Source: Endozoicomonas_A sp049275935
GTDB lineage: Bacteria; Pseudomonadota; Gammaproteobacteria; Pseudomonadales; Endozoicomonadaceae
Reading direction: 5' to 3'
NCBI RefSeq assembly: GCF_049275935.1
Contig: NZ_CP184830.1
Span: 3,472,001-3,536,000 of the forward strand
Length of the DNA: 64,000 bases
Shown: one piece after another, positions 35,248-44,239 of the stretch
Layout of the letters: every line of letters starts with the position of its first letter
Numbering within the stretch: position 1 is the first letter of the stretch
Made by a program: the position numbers and the translations under genes
The notes under the pieces: model-generated
Databases searched by the model: none
What the model was told of the DNA's origin: nothing
Seen by the model: the letters and a program-made list of their open reading frames with translations, nothing else

Positions 35248-37534
35248 TGACATCTTTGCAGACCTCCCCGCAGTGCTGCGGCTGGCCGTCCTCGGCGACT
35301 GCGGTTTCATTACAGACTTGTTGCTTGCTGTGCACGCTTCTTCTGTGATACGACAGGGCTTGAATATTCTTGCAGACTTTCCCGCATAGCCTTGACTGAC
35401 CATCCTCACTGATCATGGTTATTTCACAGGTTTTTCGCCCGGAATGGATGGTGATTCTGTGAGATGACAGTGATTGTGCATTCTTGAAGACCTTCCCACA
35501 AGACTGCAGCTGGCCATTCTTCCCCGGCATAGCCAGGTCACAGGTTTGTTGGCTAGTGTGAGCCATTTTTTTGTGCTTCAACAGGACCTGAGCAGTCTTA
35601 CAGAGAGCCCCGCATGGTTGTGGCAGTCCATCTTCCCCGAGCACGGTTAAGTGGCAGGTTTTTTGCCCGGTGTGGTTGTTGCTTTTATGAACCGACAGAG
35701 ATTGAGCACTTCTGAAGACCTTCCCGCATCGCCGCTGCTTGCCGTCCTCTCCAAACACGCTCGCTTCACAAATTCGTTGACTGGTGTGGAAGTTGCCTTT
35801 GTGATTCGACAGGACTTTAGCATTCTGACAAACCATTCCACATGGCCGTGGCTGGCCGTCTTCCCCGATGACTTTTACGTTACAGGTTTTTTGCCCGGTG
35901 TGGTATGCGTTTTTGTGATTCGACAGGCTCTGCACACTCTTGCAGACCCTTCCGCATCGGTGCAGCTGGCCATCCTCCCCAACTACGTTGGCATCACAGG
36001 TTTGCTCTCTGGTGTGGACATACCTTCTGTGAGTCCAAAGGGCTTGAGCATTCTTGCAGACCAATCCACATGGCCATAACTGGCCATCCTCCCCGACGAC
36101 TTTAAAGACACAGGTTTTTTGCCCTGTGTGGCATTTGCCTTTGTGATTTAACAGGCTCTGCGCACTCTTGTAGATTTTCCCACACGGTCGCTGCTCGCCA
36201 TCTTCCCCGGTAACGGTCGCAGCACAGGTTCGTTGCCCACCGTGGGTTCTTTTTTTGTGTCTCAAGAGGGTTATAGCATTCGGGCAGACCATTCCGCAGG
36301 GTCGTGACTGGCCATCTTCTCCTGTCTCTGTCACGTTACAGGTTCTTTGTCCACTGTGGAACTTGCTTTTGTGCTCTGACAGGGCTTTAGGACTCTTGCA
36401 GATTTTCCCACATGTTCGCGGCTGGCCATCTTTCCCGACCACGGTTACTTCACAGGTTTTTTGCCCGGTGTGGTATTTGGTTTGGTGAATTGAGAGGGCT
36501 TGTGCACCGTTGTAGGTCTTCCCGCATGTTCGCGGCTGGCCATCCTCCCCTACTTCTGTTAAGTCACAGGTTTTTTTTCTGGCGTGGACTTTGCTTTTAT
36601 GTTCAGACAAAGCCTGAGCACTTTTGTAGACCTTCCCACAGGGGCGTCGCTGGTCATCTTCTCCTGATAATGTCACGTCACAGGTTTTTTGCCCAGTGTG
36701 GTATTTGCTTTTGTGAGACCTAAGTATTTTTTTATTCTTTAAAGCTTTCCCACATTGTCGCAGCTGGCCATCATCTCCGATCAGGATCACGTTACAGATT
36801 ACCTGTCCGACAGGGGGAGTTGTATAGGCTGCCCCTGTGACCATTGACTCTGAGGCGACCCCGTCTGAGGCGACCCCGTTCACGTTATCGGATGGATCGG
36901 AAAATTGTCGAAATCGACAAACACCGTTACAGGGATAGATAAAACAATTTAAACCCAAAGTATGCAGGTCTGGTTCAGGGTCTTCATCTCTTCTGCCAGA
37001 GTTAGAATGCAGAAGCCTGGTGTAATAGCCTGTAATAGGATGAGTGGCCTGTGAGGTATGCTGCCCCGATGATTGTGATGGCTGATATTGAGGTTGGCTC
37101 TGTTCAGAGCCAGGCATCATAGTGGTAATGGCAAACGGGTAATCTTGATTCGCCTCTTGTTGTTCAATTGGGTCAAACAGCGGTGATTCGAGGCTCCAGT
37201 AGCTGTTTAAAAGCCAGCTGACAGTGATGGCCGCTTCCAGAGGTAGCCATGAATAAAGGGTTGGGTATTGAAAGGTGGTTTTCATCCCGTCATTGTCAGG
37301 TTTGTGTCGTTTTTTATCAGGCGCTGAATCAGGTTCCGCATAGCTGTTTGTATCGGCAATATCAGACGGGTTGCCTGACAATGTTATTCGGTCAAGCTGT
37401 ATAAAAAAGTTCTGGTTTGAAAAATCTGCATTCTGTTCAAGTTCAATAACAAAGCGTCTCGTTAACGGTTTAGCCTGGCAGACGACAGACAACGACAGTA
37501 ACAGCAGTGCCGCAAAGAGTGAGTGTTTAATGAT
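35168..37534 (-). CDS. Secreted fourteen-finger C2H2-like protein
   Basis: About 788 residues from ATC at 37534 or the next ATT. As in the 30945 gene, the first hydrophobic segment is replaced by MKTTFQYPTLYSW, so one deletion allele has spread or arisen twice. The second hydrophobic segment, FDPIEQQ and LNCFIYPCNGVCRF are intact, followed by a GVASDGVASES repeat. Fourteen fingers; finger 3 has HQTKYH, finger 5 has TETGEDG. The last finger is QHCGEVCKDVKALSDH and the tail is HRKRKPVNVNRDNDLAP. The 3-prime end lies in the recently copied segment. Confidence 0.87.
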   Translation of the reverse strand: MIKHSLFAALLLLSLSVVCQAKPLTRRFVIELEQNADFSNQNFFIQLDRITLSGNPSDIADTNSYAEPDSAPDKKRHKPDNDGMKTTFQYPTLYSWLPLEAAITVSWLLNSYWSLESPLFDPIEQQEANQDYPFAITTMMPGSEQSQPQYQPSQSSGQHTSQATHPITGYYTRLLHSNSGRRDEDPEPDLHTLGLNCFIYPCNGVCRFRQFSDPSDNVNGVASDGVASESMVTGAAYTTPPVGQVICNVILIGDDGQLRQCGKALKNKKILRSHKSKYHTGQKTCDVTLSGEDDQRRPCGKVYKSAQALSEHKSKVHARKKTCDLTEVGEDGQPRTCGKTYNGAQALSIHQTKYHTGQKTCEVTVVGKDGQPRTCGKICKSPKALSEHKSKFHSGQRTCNVTETGEDGQSRPCGMVCPNAITLLRHKKRTHGGQRTCAATVTGEDGEQRPCGKIYKSAQSLLNHKGKCHTGQKTCVFKVVGEDGQLWPCGLVCKNAQALWTHRRYVHTREQTCDANVVGEDGQLHRCGRVCKSVQSLSNHKNAYHTGQKTCNVKVIGEDGQPRPCGMVCQNAKVLSNHKGNFHTSQRICEASVFGEDGKQRRCGKVFRSAQSLSVHKSNNHTGQKTCHLTVLGEDGLPQPCGALCKTAQVLLKHKKMAHTSQQTCDLAMPGKNGQLQSCGKVFKNAQSLSSHRITIHSGRKTCEITMISEDGQSRLCGKVCKNIQALSYHRRSVHSKQQVCNETAVAEDGQPQHCGEVCKDVKALSDHKRKHRKRKPVNVNRDNDLAP

Positions 37535-37573
37535 TCTATCCCTGTCTTCTGATTTACAGAGAGGAAGGATAGA
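37535..37573 (-). promoter_or_regulatory. Leader inverted repeat of the 35168-37534 gene
   Basis: Identical to the leader at 35077, part of the recently copied boundary segment. Confidence 0.45.
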
Positions 37574-37625
37574 TCAAGAAATAACTGTATTTTTTGCTTT
37601 TCTCACTGAGAGGGCGGTTATCAGT

Positions 37626-40076
37626 TCAAGGAGTGAGGTCATTGTCCCGGTTCACATTAACAGGCTTGCGTTTTCGGTGTTTTCTTTTGTGGTCCGACAG
37701 GGCTCTGCCACTCTTGCAGATCTGCCCGCACGACCGCAGTTGACCATCTAACCCGACCACGGTCTCCTTGCAGGTTTTTTCCTCGCTGTGGTATCTGGCT
37801 TTGTGATTCGACAGAGTTTTAGCATTCTGACAGAACACTCCACATGGCCGTGGCTGGCCATCCTCCCCGACGACTCTTACATCACAGGTTTTTTGCCCGG
37901 TATGATATTGGTTTTTGTGATTCGACAGGGCTTGAGCATTCTTGCAGGTCTTCCCGCAGGGCCGCGGCTGGCTGCCCTCGTCGACCACGGTCTCATTACA
38001 GGCTTGATGCTCGCTGTGCACGCTTCTTCTGTGATACGACAGGGCTGGAATATTCTTGCAGACTTTCCCGCATGGCCGTGGCTGGCCATCCTCTCTGATC
38101 ATGGTTATTTCACAGGTTCTTTGCCCGTTATGGATCGCGCTTCTGTGAGATGACAGTGAATTTGCATTCTTGAAGACCTTCCCGCATGGCCGCAGTTGGC
38201 CGCCCTCGCCGACCACGGTTTCATTACAGACTTGTTGTTCGCTGTGCACGCTTCTTTTGTGATACGACAGGGCTGGAATATTCTTGCAGACTTTCCCGCA
38301 TGGCCTTGGCTGGCCATCCTCTCCGATCATGGTTATTTCACAGGTTCGTTGCCCGGAATGGTAGGCGCTTTTATGAGATGGCAGTGAATCTGCGTTCTTG
38401 AAGATCTTTCCGCAAGGCTGCAGCTGGCCATCCTTCCCAACCACCATGGCATCACAGGTTTTCTGTGTGTTATGGACATACCTTTTGTGAGTCCAGAGGG
38501 TTTGAATATTCTTGCAAACCAATCCGCATAGCCTTAGCTGGCCATCCTCACTGATTATTGTCAGGTCACAGGTTTTTTGCCCGGTGTGGTATTTGCTTCT
38601 GTGATACGACAGGCTCCGCGCACTCTTGCAGATCTCCCCACACGGTCGTTGCTGGCCATCTTCCCCGATAACGGTCGCAGTACAGGTTCGTTGCCCACTG
38701 TGGAATTTGCTTTTGTGCTCCGACATGGCTTTAGGATTTTTGCAGATTCTCCCACATGGTCGCGGCTGGCCATCCTTTCTGACCACTGTCGCATTACAAA
38801 TCTGTTGCACGATATGGACTCTCTTTTTGTGAGAGGCCAATTTTTTGGCATTACTGCAGACCACCCCGCATGGCCGCACCTGGTCATCCTCGCCGACTAC
38901 TGCCACGTCACAGGCTTTTTGCCCGGTGTGGTATTTGGTTTTGTGAGTCGAGAGGAGTTGTGCACTTTTGTAGATCTTGCCGCATGGTCGCAGCTGGCCA
39001 TCCTCCGCTACTTCTATTAAGTCACAGGTTTTTTTCCCACTGTGGACTTTGCTTTTATGTTCAGACAAGGCTTGAGCACTTTTGCAGACTTTCCCACAGC
39101 GGCGCGGCTGGTCATCTTCTCCTAATAATGTTAAACCACAGGTTTTTTGCCCGGTATGGTATTTGTATTTGTGAGACCAAAATACTTTTTTATTCTTTAC
39201 CACCTTCCCACATTGGCGCGGCTGACCATCATCTCCGATCAGGATCACGTTGCAGGTTACTTGTCCGACAGGGGGAGTTGTATCGGCTGCCCATGCAACC
39301 ATTGGGTCTGAGGCGACCCCGTGTGAGGCGACCCCGTTTACGCTATTGGATGGATCAGAAGATTGTCGAAATCGACAAACACCGTTACAAGGATAGATAA
39401 AACAATATAAACCCAAAGTGTGCAGGTGTTGTTCAGGGTCTTCATTACCGCTGCCAGAGTCAGAATACAGGAGGCTGGTGAAATAGCCTGTAATGTGAGC
39501 AGTCGCCTGTGGGGTATGCTGATCCAATGATTGTGATGGCCGATATTGGGGTTGGTTCTGTTCAGAGCCAGGCATCATAGTGGCAATGGCAAACGGGTGA
39601 TTTTGATTCTCCTCTTGTTGTTCAATTGAGTTAAACAGCGGTGAGTCGGGGTTCCAATAGTTTTTTAAAAGCCAGCCAACAGCGATAACCGCTTCCAGAG
39701 GTAGCCATGAACAAAGGGTTGGGCATTGAAAGGTGTCTTTGGTGGTCAGGGTCAGTTCATGAGCAATCAGCATAATCGTAGCCTGTAGCCATTGCCACGA
39801 AATCGACTCAATCAGGGTCGTTTTCATACCGTAAATGTAAAGTTTGTGTCGTTTTTTATCAGGTGGTGAACCGGGTTCTTTAAAGCCGTTTGTATCGGTA
39901 ATGTCAGACGGGTTGCCTGACAATGTCCCTCGGTCAATCTTTATAAAAAAGTTCTGGTTTGAAACATCTGCATTCTGTTCAAGCTCGATAACAAAGCACC
40001 TTGTTAACGGTTTAGCCTGGCAGATGACAGACAACGACAGTAACAGAAGTGCCGCAAAGAGTGAGTGTTTAATAAT
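37626..40076 (-). CDS. Secreted fourteen-finger C2H2-like protein with a duplicated two-finger block
   Basis: About 816 residues from the ATT at 40076. Both hydrophobic segments are present (first: SISWQWLQATIMLIAHELTL), then FNSIEQQ, and the Cys motif reads LYCFIYPCNGVCRF (Asn to Tyr). Fourteen fingers; 8-9 and 10-11 are nearly identical pairs (CEITMIGEDGQPRPCG with NIPALSYHKRSVH). Finger 1 has Val and finger 13 a VFC at the Cys/Phe region. Fingers 2 to 6 parallel those of the neighbouring 35168 gene in order, so the two genes descend from one duplication. The tail is HRKRKPVNVNRDNDLTP. Confidence 0.87.
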   Translation of the reverse strand: MIKHSLFAALLLLSLSVICQAKPLTRCFVIELEQNADVSNQNFFIKIDRGTLSGNPSDITDTNGFKEPGSPPDKKRHKLYIYGMKTTLIESISWQWLQATIMLIAHELTLTTKDTFQCPTLCSWLPLEAVIAVGWLLKNYWNPDSPLFNSIEQQEENQNHPFAIATMMPGSEQNQPQYRPSQSLDQHTPQATAHITGYFTSLLYSDSGSGNEDPEQHLHTLGLYCFIYPCNGVCRFRQSSDPSNSVNGVASHGVASDPMVAWAADTTPPVGQVTCNVILIGDDGQPRQCGKVVKNKKVFWSHKYKYHTGQKTCGLTLLGEDDQPRRCGKVCKSAQALSEHKSKVHSGKKTCDLIEVAEDGQLRPCGKIYKSAQLLSTHKTKYHTGQKACDVAVVGEDDQVRPCGVVCSNAKKLASHKKRVHIVQQICNATVVRKDGQPRPCGRICKNPKAMSEHKSKFHSGQRTCTATVIGEDGQQRPCGEICKSARSLSYHRSKYHTGQKTCDLTIISEDGQLRLCGLVCKNIQTLWTHKRYVHNTQKTCDAMVVGKDGQLQPCGKIFKNADSLPSHKSAYHSGQRTCEITMIGEDGQPRPCGKVCKNIPALSYHKRSVHSEQQVCNETVVGEGGQLRPCGKVFKNANSLSSHRSAIHNGQRTCEITMIREDGQPRPCGKVCKNIPALSYHRRSVHSEHQACNETVVDEGSQPRPCGKTCKNAQALSNHKNQYHTGQKTCDVRVVGEDGQPRPCGVFCQNAKTLSNHKARYHSEEKTCKETVVGLDGQLRSCGQICKSGRALSDHKRKHRKRKPVNVNRDNDLTP
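38016..38360 (-). repeat. Recent 228-bp (two-finger) duplication
   Basis: The stretch starting TGCACGCTTCTTCTGTGATA at about 38016 recurs at about 38244 with only a few differences over more than 110 bp. The spacing, 228 bp, is exactly two 114-bp finger units. A related single unit is also found in the 35168 gene near 35330. Confidence 0.85.
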
Positions 40077-40169
40077 TCTGTCTCTGTCTTCTGGTTTACA
40101 GAGAGGAAGGATAGATCAAGAAAATAAGTGTGTTTGTTTGTCTTTCCCATTAAGGGGGCGGTTATCAGT

Positions 40170-41969
40170 TCAAGGACTGAGGTCATTGTCCCGGTTCACT
40201 CTAACAGGCTTGCGTTTACGGTGTTGTCTTTTGTGGTCCGACAGGGCTTTGACATTCTTGCAGGCTTTCCCGCACGGCCGCGGTTGACTATCTAACCCGA
40301 ACACGGTCTCCTTGCAGGTTTTTTCCTTGCTGTGATATCTGGCTTTGTGATTCGACAGGGCTTTAAGATTCTTGCAGACCAATCCGCACGGCCCTGGCTG
40401 GCCATCCTCACCAATTACTGTTACGGCACAGGTTTTTTGTCCGGTGTGGCTGTTGCTTTTATGAACCGACAGAGATCGAACACTCCCGTAGACCCTCCCG
40501 CAGAGCCGTTGCTGGCCGTCGTCCCCAACCACGCTCGCATCACAACTTTGTTGACTGGTGTGGAAGTTGTTTTTGTGATCCGACAGAACTTTAGCATTCT
40601 GACAGACCATTCCACATGGCTGAGGCTGACCATCGTCTCCGACGACTTTTACGTCACAGGTTTTTTGCCCGGTGTGATATTGGTTTCTGTGATTCGACAG
40701 GGTTTTAGCATTCTTGCAGAGCTTCCCGCATGGGTATAGCTGGCCATCCTCCCCAACCAGGTTGGCATCACAGGTTTGTTGTCCCGAGTGAGCTATTCTT
40801 TTGTGATTCGACAGGGCTGTGGAATTTTTGCAGACCTTACCGCATGGTCGATGCTGACCATCCTTCGACACTTCTGTCACATCACAGGTTTTTTTTCCAC
40901 TGTGGATTCTGCTTTTATGTTCAGAAAAGGCTTGAGCACTTTTGTAGACCTTCCCGCAGCGGCGCGGCTGGCCATCTTCACCGAATAATGTTAGGTCACA
41001 GGTTTTTTGCCCAGTATGGTATTTGCTTCTGTGAGACCAAAGTACTTTTTTATTCTTTAATAACTTTCCACATTGTCGCAGCTGGCCATCATCTCCGATC
41101 AGGATTATGTTGCAGGTTGTTTGTCCGACCAGGGGAGTCGTATTGACTGCCCCTGCAGCCATCGAGTCTGAGGCGACCTCGTCTGAGGCGACCCCGTCTG
41201 AGGCGACCTCGTCTGAGGCGACCCCGTTTACGCTATTGGACGGATCGGAAGATTGTCGCAATCGACAAACACCGTTACAGGGATAGATAAAACAATTTAA
41301 ACCCAGAGTATGCTGGTATTGTCGAGGGTCTTCATTACCGCCGCCAGAGTCAGAATACAGAAGGCTGGTGAAATAGCCTGTAATATGAGTACTGGCCTGT
41401 GGGGTATGCTGACTGGATGATTGTGATGGCTGAAATTGAGGTTGATTATGTTCAGCGCCAGCCATGATAGTGGTGATCGCAACCGGGTGATTTTGATTCG
41501 CCTCTTGTTGTTCAATTGGGTTAAACAGCGATGAGCCGATCCTATAGCTTGTTAAAAGCCAGCCGACGGTGACGGCCGCTTCCAGAGGTAGCAATGAATA
41601 AAGGGTTGGGCATTGAAAGGTGTCTTTGGTGATCAAGATCAGTTCATAAGCAACCAGCAGATTCATAGCGTATAGCCATTGCCAGGAAATCGGCTCAATC
41701 AGGACCGTTTTTATACCGTAAATGTCAGGTTTTTGTCGTTTTTTATCAGGCGGTGAACCGGGTTCTATACAGCCACTAGTAACGGCATTGTCAGACGGGT
41801 TGTCTGACAATGCTCGTCGGTCAAGTTTTATACAAAAGTTCTGGTTTGAAAAATCTGCATTCTGCTCAAGCTCGATAACAAAGCACCTTGTTAACGGCTT
41901 AGCATGGCAGATGACAGACAACAACAGCAACAGCAACAGCAATACCGAAAAGAGTGAACGTTTAATAAT
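40170..41969 (-). CDS. Secreted eight-finger C2H2-like protein
   Basis: About 599 residues from the ATT at 41969; the hydrophobic core is a run of Leu (LLLLLLLSVICHA). Both hydrophobic segments are present, FNPIEQQ, LNCFIYPCNGVCRL, then alternating VASDEVASDGVASD units before the fingers. Eight fingers; finger 1 has Leu at the Cys/Phe site (KLL). Fingers 4 and 5 correspond to units in the 32983 and 35168 genes. The tail is HRKRKPVRVNRDNDLSP. It looks like a shortened relative of the 35-40 kb genes. Confidence 0.87.
   Translation of the reverse strand: MIKRSLFSVLLLLLLLLSVICHAKPLTRCFVIELEQNADFSNQNFCIKLDRRALSDNPSDNAVTSGCIEPGSPPDKKRQKPDIYGIKTVLIEPISWQWLYAMNLLVAYELILITKDTFQCPTLYSLLPLEAAVTVGWLLTSYRIGSSLFNPIEQQEANQNHPVAITTIMAGAEHNQPQFQPSQSSSQHTPQASTHITGYFTSLLYSDSGGGNEDPRQYQHTLGLNCFIYPCNGVCRLRQSSDPSNSVNGVASDEVASDGVASDEVASDSMAAGAVNTTPLVGQTTCNIILIGDDGQLRQCGKLLKNKKVLWSHRSKYHTGQKTCDLTLFGEDGQPRRCGKVYKSAQAFSEHKSRIHSGKKTCDVTEVSKDGQHRPCGKVCKNSTALSNHKRIAHSGQQTCDANLVGEDGQLYPCGKLCKNAKTLSNHRNQYHTGQKTCDVKVVGDDGQPQPCGMVCQNAKVLSDHKNNFHTSQQSCDASVVGDDGQQRLCGRVYGSVRSLSVHKSNSHTGQKTCAVTVIGEDGQPGPCGLVCKNLKALSNHKARYHSKEKTCKETVFGLDSQPRPCGKACKNVKALSDHKRQHRKRKPVRVNRDNDLSP
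41166..41230 (-). repeat. 15-bp minisatellite encoding (D/S)xVAS units
   Basis: Four to five tandem copies of a 15-bp unit (plus strand GTCTGAGGCGACCTC and variants) encode EVASD GVASD EVASD. It lies at the same linker position as the DGVAL repeat at 19262. Confidence 0.8.
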
Positions 41970-42008
41970 TCTATCCCTGTCTTCTGATTTACAGAGAGGA
42001 AGGATAGA
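41970..42008 (-). promoter_or_regulatory. Leader inverted repeat of the 40170-41969 gene
   Basis: Seven-bp arms (TCTATCC/GGATAGA) before ATT ATT AAA CGT; the usual n-region His is Arg here. Confidence 0.45.
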
Positions 42009-42053
42009 TCAAGAAAATAAGTGTGTTGATTTCCTCATCAAAGAGGGGGCAGT

Positions 42054-44147
42054 TCAATGAGTGGGGTCATTGTTCCGGTAATTAGCAACGGGCTTGCGTT
42101 TTCGATGTATTCTTTTGTGATCCGACAGTGCTCTGACGCTCTTGCAGATTTTCCCGCACGACCATGTTTGGCCATCCACCCCGATCACGGCCTCATTACA
42201 GGTTTTTTGCCCGGTGTGGTATCTGGCTTTGTGATCCGACAGAGCTTGAGCACTCTTGCAGGTCTTCCCGCACGGCCATGGCTGGCGATCCTCCCCGACA
42301 ACGCTTTTATTACAGATGAGTTGCCCGCTGTGCATGCTTCTTTTGTGATACGACAGGGCTTGAATATTCTTGTAGACTTTCCCGCAAGGCCGTGGCTTGC
42401 CATCATCCCCGACCATGGTTATTCCACAAGTTTGTCGCCCGGAATGGTGGCATCTTCTGTGAGATGACAGTGATTGTGTATTCTTGAAGACCTTCCCGCA
42501 AAGCTGCAGCTGGTCATTCTCCCCGAGCACGGTCAAGTTACAGGTTTGTTGTCCGGTGTGAGCTTTTCTTTTGTGATCCCGAAGGGCCTGAGCATTCTTG
42601 CAGGGCGTCCCGCATGGTTGTGGTCGGTCATTTTCCCCGGGCACGGTCAAGTCACAGGTTTTTTGCCCGCTGTGGATGCACCTTCTGTGACATGACAGTG
42701 ATCGTCCATTCTTGAAGACCTTCCCGCAAGGCTGTAGCTGGCCATTCACCCCGACCACGGCCACGTTACAGGTTTTTTGCCCGGTGTGGGATCTGGCTTT
42801 GTGATTCGACAGGGCTTGAGCACTCTTGCAGATCTCCCCGCACGGCCATGGCTGGCCATCCTTCCCGACAACCTTTTCATTACAGATGTGTTGCCCGCTG
42901 TGTATGCTTCTTTTATGATACGACAGGGCTTGAATATTCTTGTAGACTTTCCCGCAAGGCTGTGGCTGGCCATCCTCCCCGACCATGGTTATTTCACAAG
43001 TTTGTCGCCCGGAATGGATGTTCCTTCTGTGAGATAAGAGTGTTTGTGTATTCTTGAAGACCCTCCCGCAAGGCTGCAGCTGGTCATTCTCCCCGAGCAC
43101 GGTCAAGTTACAGGTTTGTTGCCCACTATGGAATCTCTTTTTGTGAGATGCCAATTTTTTGGCATTACTGCAGACCATTCCACAGGGGCGCGGCTGGTCA
43201 TCTTCTCCTGATAATGTTACGTCACAGGTTTCTTGCCCGGTATGGCATTTTTTTTTGTGAGTCCAAAGTGATTTTTTATTCTTTAAAAACTTCCCACATT
43301 GTCGCAACTGGCCATCGTTTCCGATCAGGATCACATTGCAGGTTGTCTTTCTGACGGGGGGAGTTGTATCGGCTGCGCCTGCAACCATTGATTCTGAGGC
43401 GACCCCGTTTACGCTATTGGACGGATCGGAAGATTGTCGGAATCGACAAACACCGTTACAGGGATAGATAAAACAATTTAAACCCAGAGTGTGCAGGTAT
43501 TGTTGAGGGTCTTCATTACCACTGCCAGAGTCAGAATACAGAAGGCTGGTGAAATAGCCTGTAATATGAGTACTGGCCTTTGGGGTATGCTGACCGGATA
43601 ATTGTGATGGCTGATATTGAGGTTGATTCTGTTTAGAGCCAGCCATCATAGTGGTAATGGCAAACGGGTGATTTTGATTCGCCTCTTGTTGTTCAATTGG
43701 GTTAAACCGCAGTGAGTCGAGGTTCCAATAGTTTTTTAAAAGCCAGCCGACAGTGATGGCCGCTTCCAGAGGTAGCGATGAATACAGGGTTGGGCATTGA
43801 AAGGTGTCTTTGGTGTTCAGGATCAGTTCATAAACAACCAGCAGATTCGTAGCGTATAGCCATTGCCAGGAAATCGACTCAATCAGGGGCGTCTTTATAC
43901 CGTAAATGTCAGGTTTGTGTCGTTTTTTATCAGGCGGTGAACCGGGTTCTATACAGCCATTAGTCTCGGCAATGTCAGACGGGTTGTCTGACAATGTTCG
44001 TCGGTCAAGCTTTATAAAAAAGTTCTGGTTTGAAAAATCTGCATTCTGTTCAAGTTCGATAACAAAGCACCTTGTTAACGGCTTAGCCTGGCAGATGACA
44101 GACAACGACAGCAATAGCAGTACCAAAAAAAGTGAGTGTTTAATAAT
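42054..44147 (-). CDS. Secreted eleven-finger C2H2-like protein with a five-finger-spaced repeat
   Basis: About 697 residues from the ATT at 44147; GTG at 44126 would leave the hydrophobic core but drop the Lys-His n-region. Standard N-terminal half with LNCFIYPCNGVCRF. Eleven fingers; 3-4-5 and 8-9-10 repeat the same order (CNLTVLGENDQLQ, YKNIQALSYHKRS, CKSAQALSDHKAR). Finger 1 has Leu at the Cys/Phe site. Several units carry END or NDR in place of EDG. The tail, HRKRKPVANYRNNDPTH, departs from DDLTP. Confidence 0.87.
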   Translation of the reverse strand: MIKHSLFLVLLLLSLSVICQAKPLTRCFVIELEQNADFSNQNFFIKLDRRTLSDNPSDIAETNGCIEPGSPPDKKRHKPDIYGIKTPLIESISWQWLYATNLLVVYELILNTKDTFQCPTLYSSLPLEAAITVGWLLKNYWNLDSLRFNPIEQQEANQNHPFAITTMMAGSKQNQPQYQPSQLSGQHTPKASTHITGYFTSLLYSDSGSGNEDPQQYLHTLGLNCFIYPCNGVCRFRQSSDPSNSVNGVASESMVAGAADTTPPVRKTTCNVILIGNDGQLRQCGKFLKNKKSLWTHKKKCHTGQETCDVTLSGEDDQPRPCGMVCSNAKKLASHKKRFHSGQQTCNLTVLGENDQLQPCGRVFKNTQTLLSHRRNIHSGRQTCEITMVGEDGQPQPCGKVYKNIQALSYHKRSIHSGQHICNEKVVGKDGQPWPCGEICKSAQALSNHKARSHTGQKTCNVAVVGVNGQLQPCGKVFKNGRSLSCHRRCIHSGQKTCDLTVPGENDRPQPCGTPCKNAQALRDHKRKAHTGQQTCNLTVLGENDQLQLCGKVFKNTQSLSSHRRCHHSGRQTCGITMVGDDGKPRPCGKVYKNIQALSYHKRSMHSGQLICNKSVVGEDRQPWPCGKTCKSAQALSDHKARYHTGQKTCNEAVIGVDGQTWSCGKICKSVRALSDHKRIHRKRKPVANYRNNDPTH
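42380..43110 (-). repeat. Block repeat about 570 bp apart (five finger units)
   Basis: A segment of more than 150 bp around 42380-42550 (CCGACCATGGTTATTCC to GAGCACGGTCAAGTTACAGG on the plus strand) recurs around 42955-43115 with few changes. The distance is five 114-bp units, so a multi-finger block was duplicated. Confidence 0.75.
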
Positions 44148-44186
44148 TCTATCCCTGTCTTCTGATTTACAGAGAGGAAGGATAGA
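44148..44186 (-). promoter_or_regulatory. Leader inverted repeat of the 42054-44147 gene
   Basis: Seven-bp arms (TCTATCC/GGATAGA) before ATT ATT AAA CAC. Confidence 0.45.
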
Positions 44187-44239
44187 TCAAGAAATAAGTT
44201 TATTGTTTTGTCTTTCCCTCTAAGAGGGGGGTTATCAGT

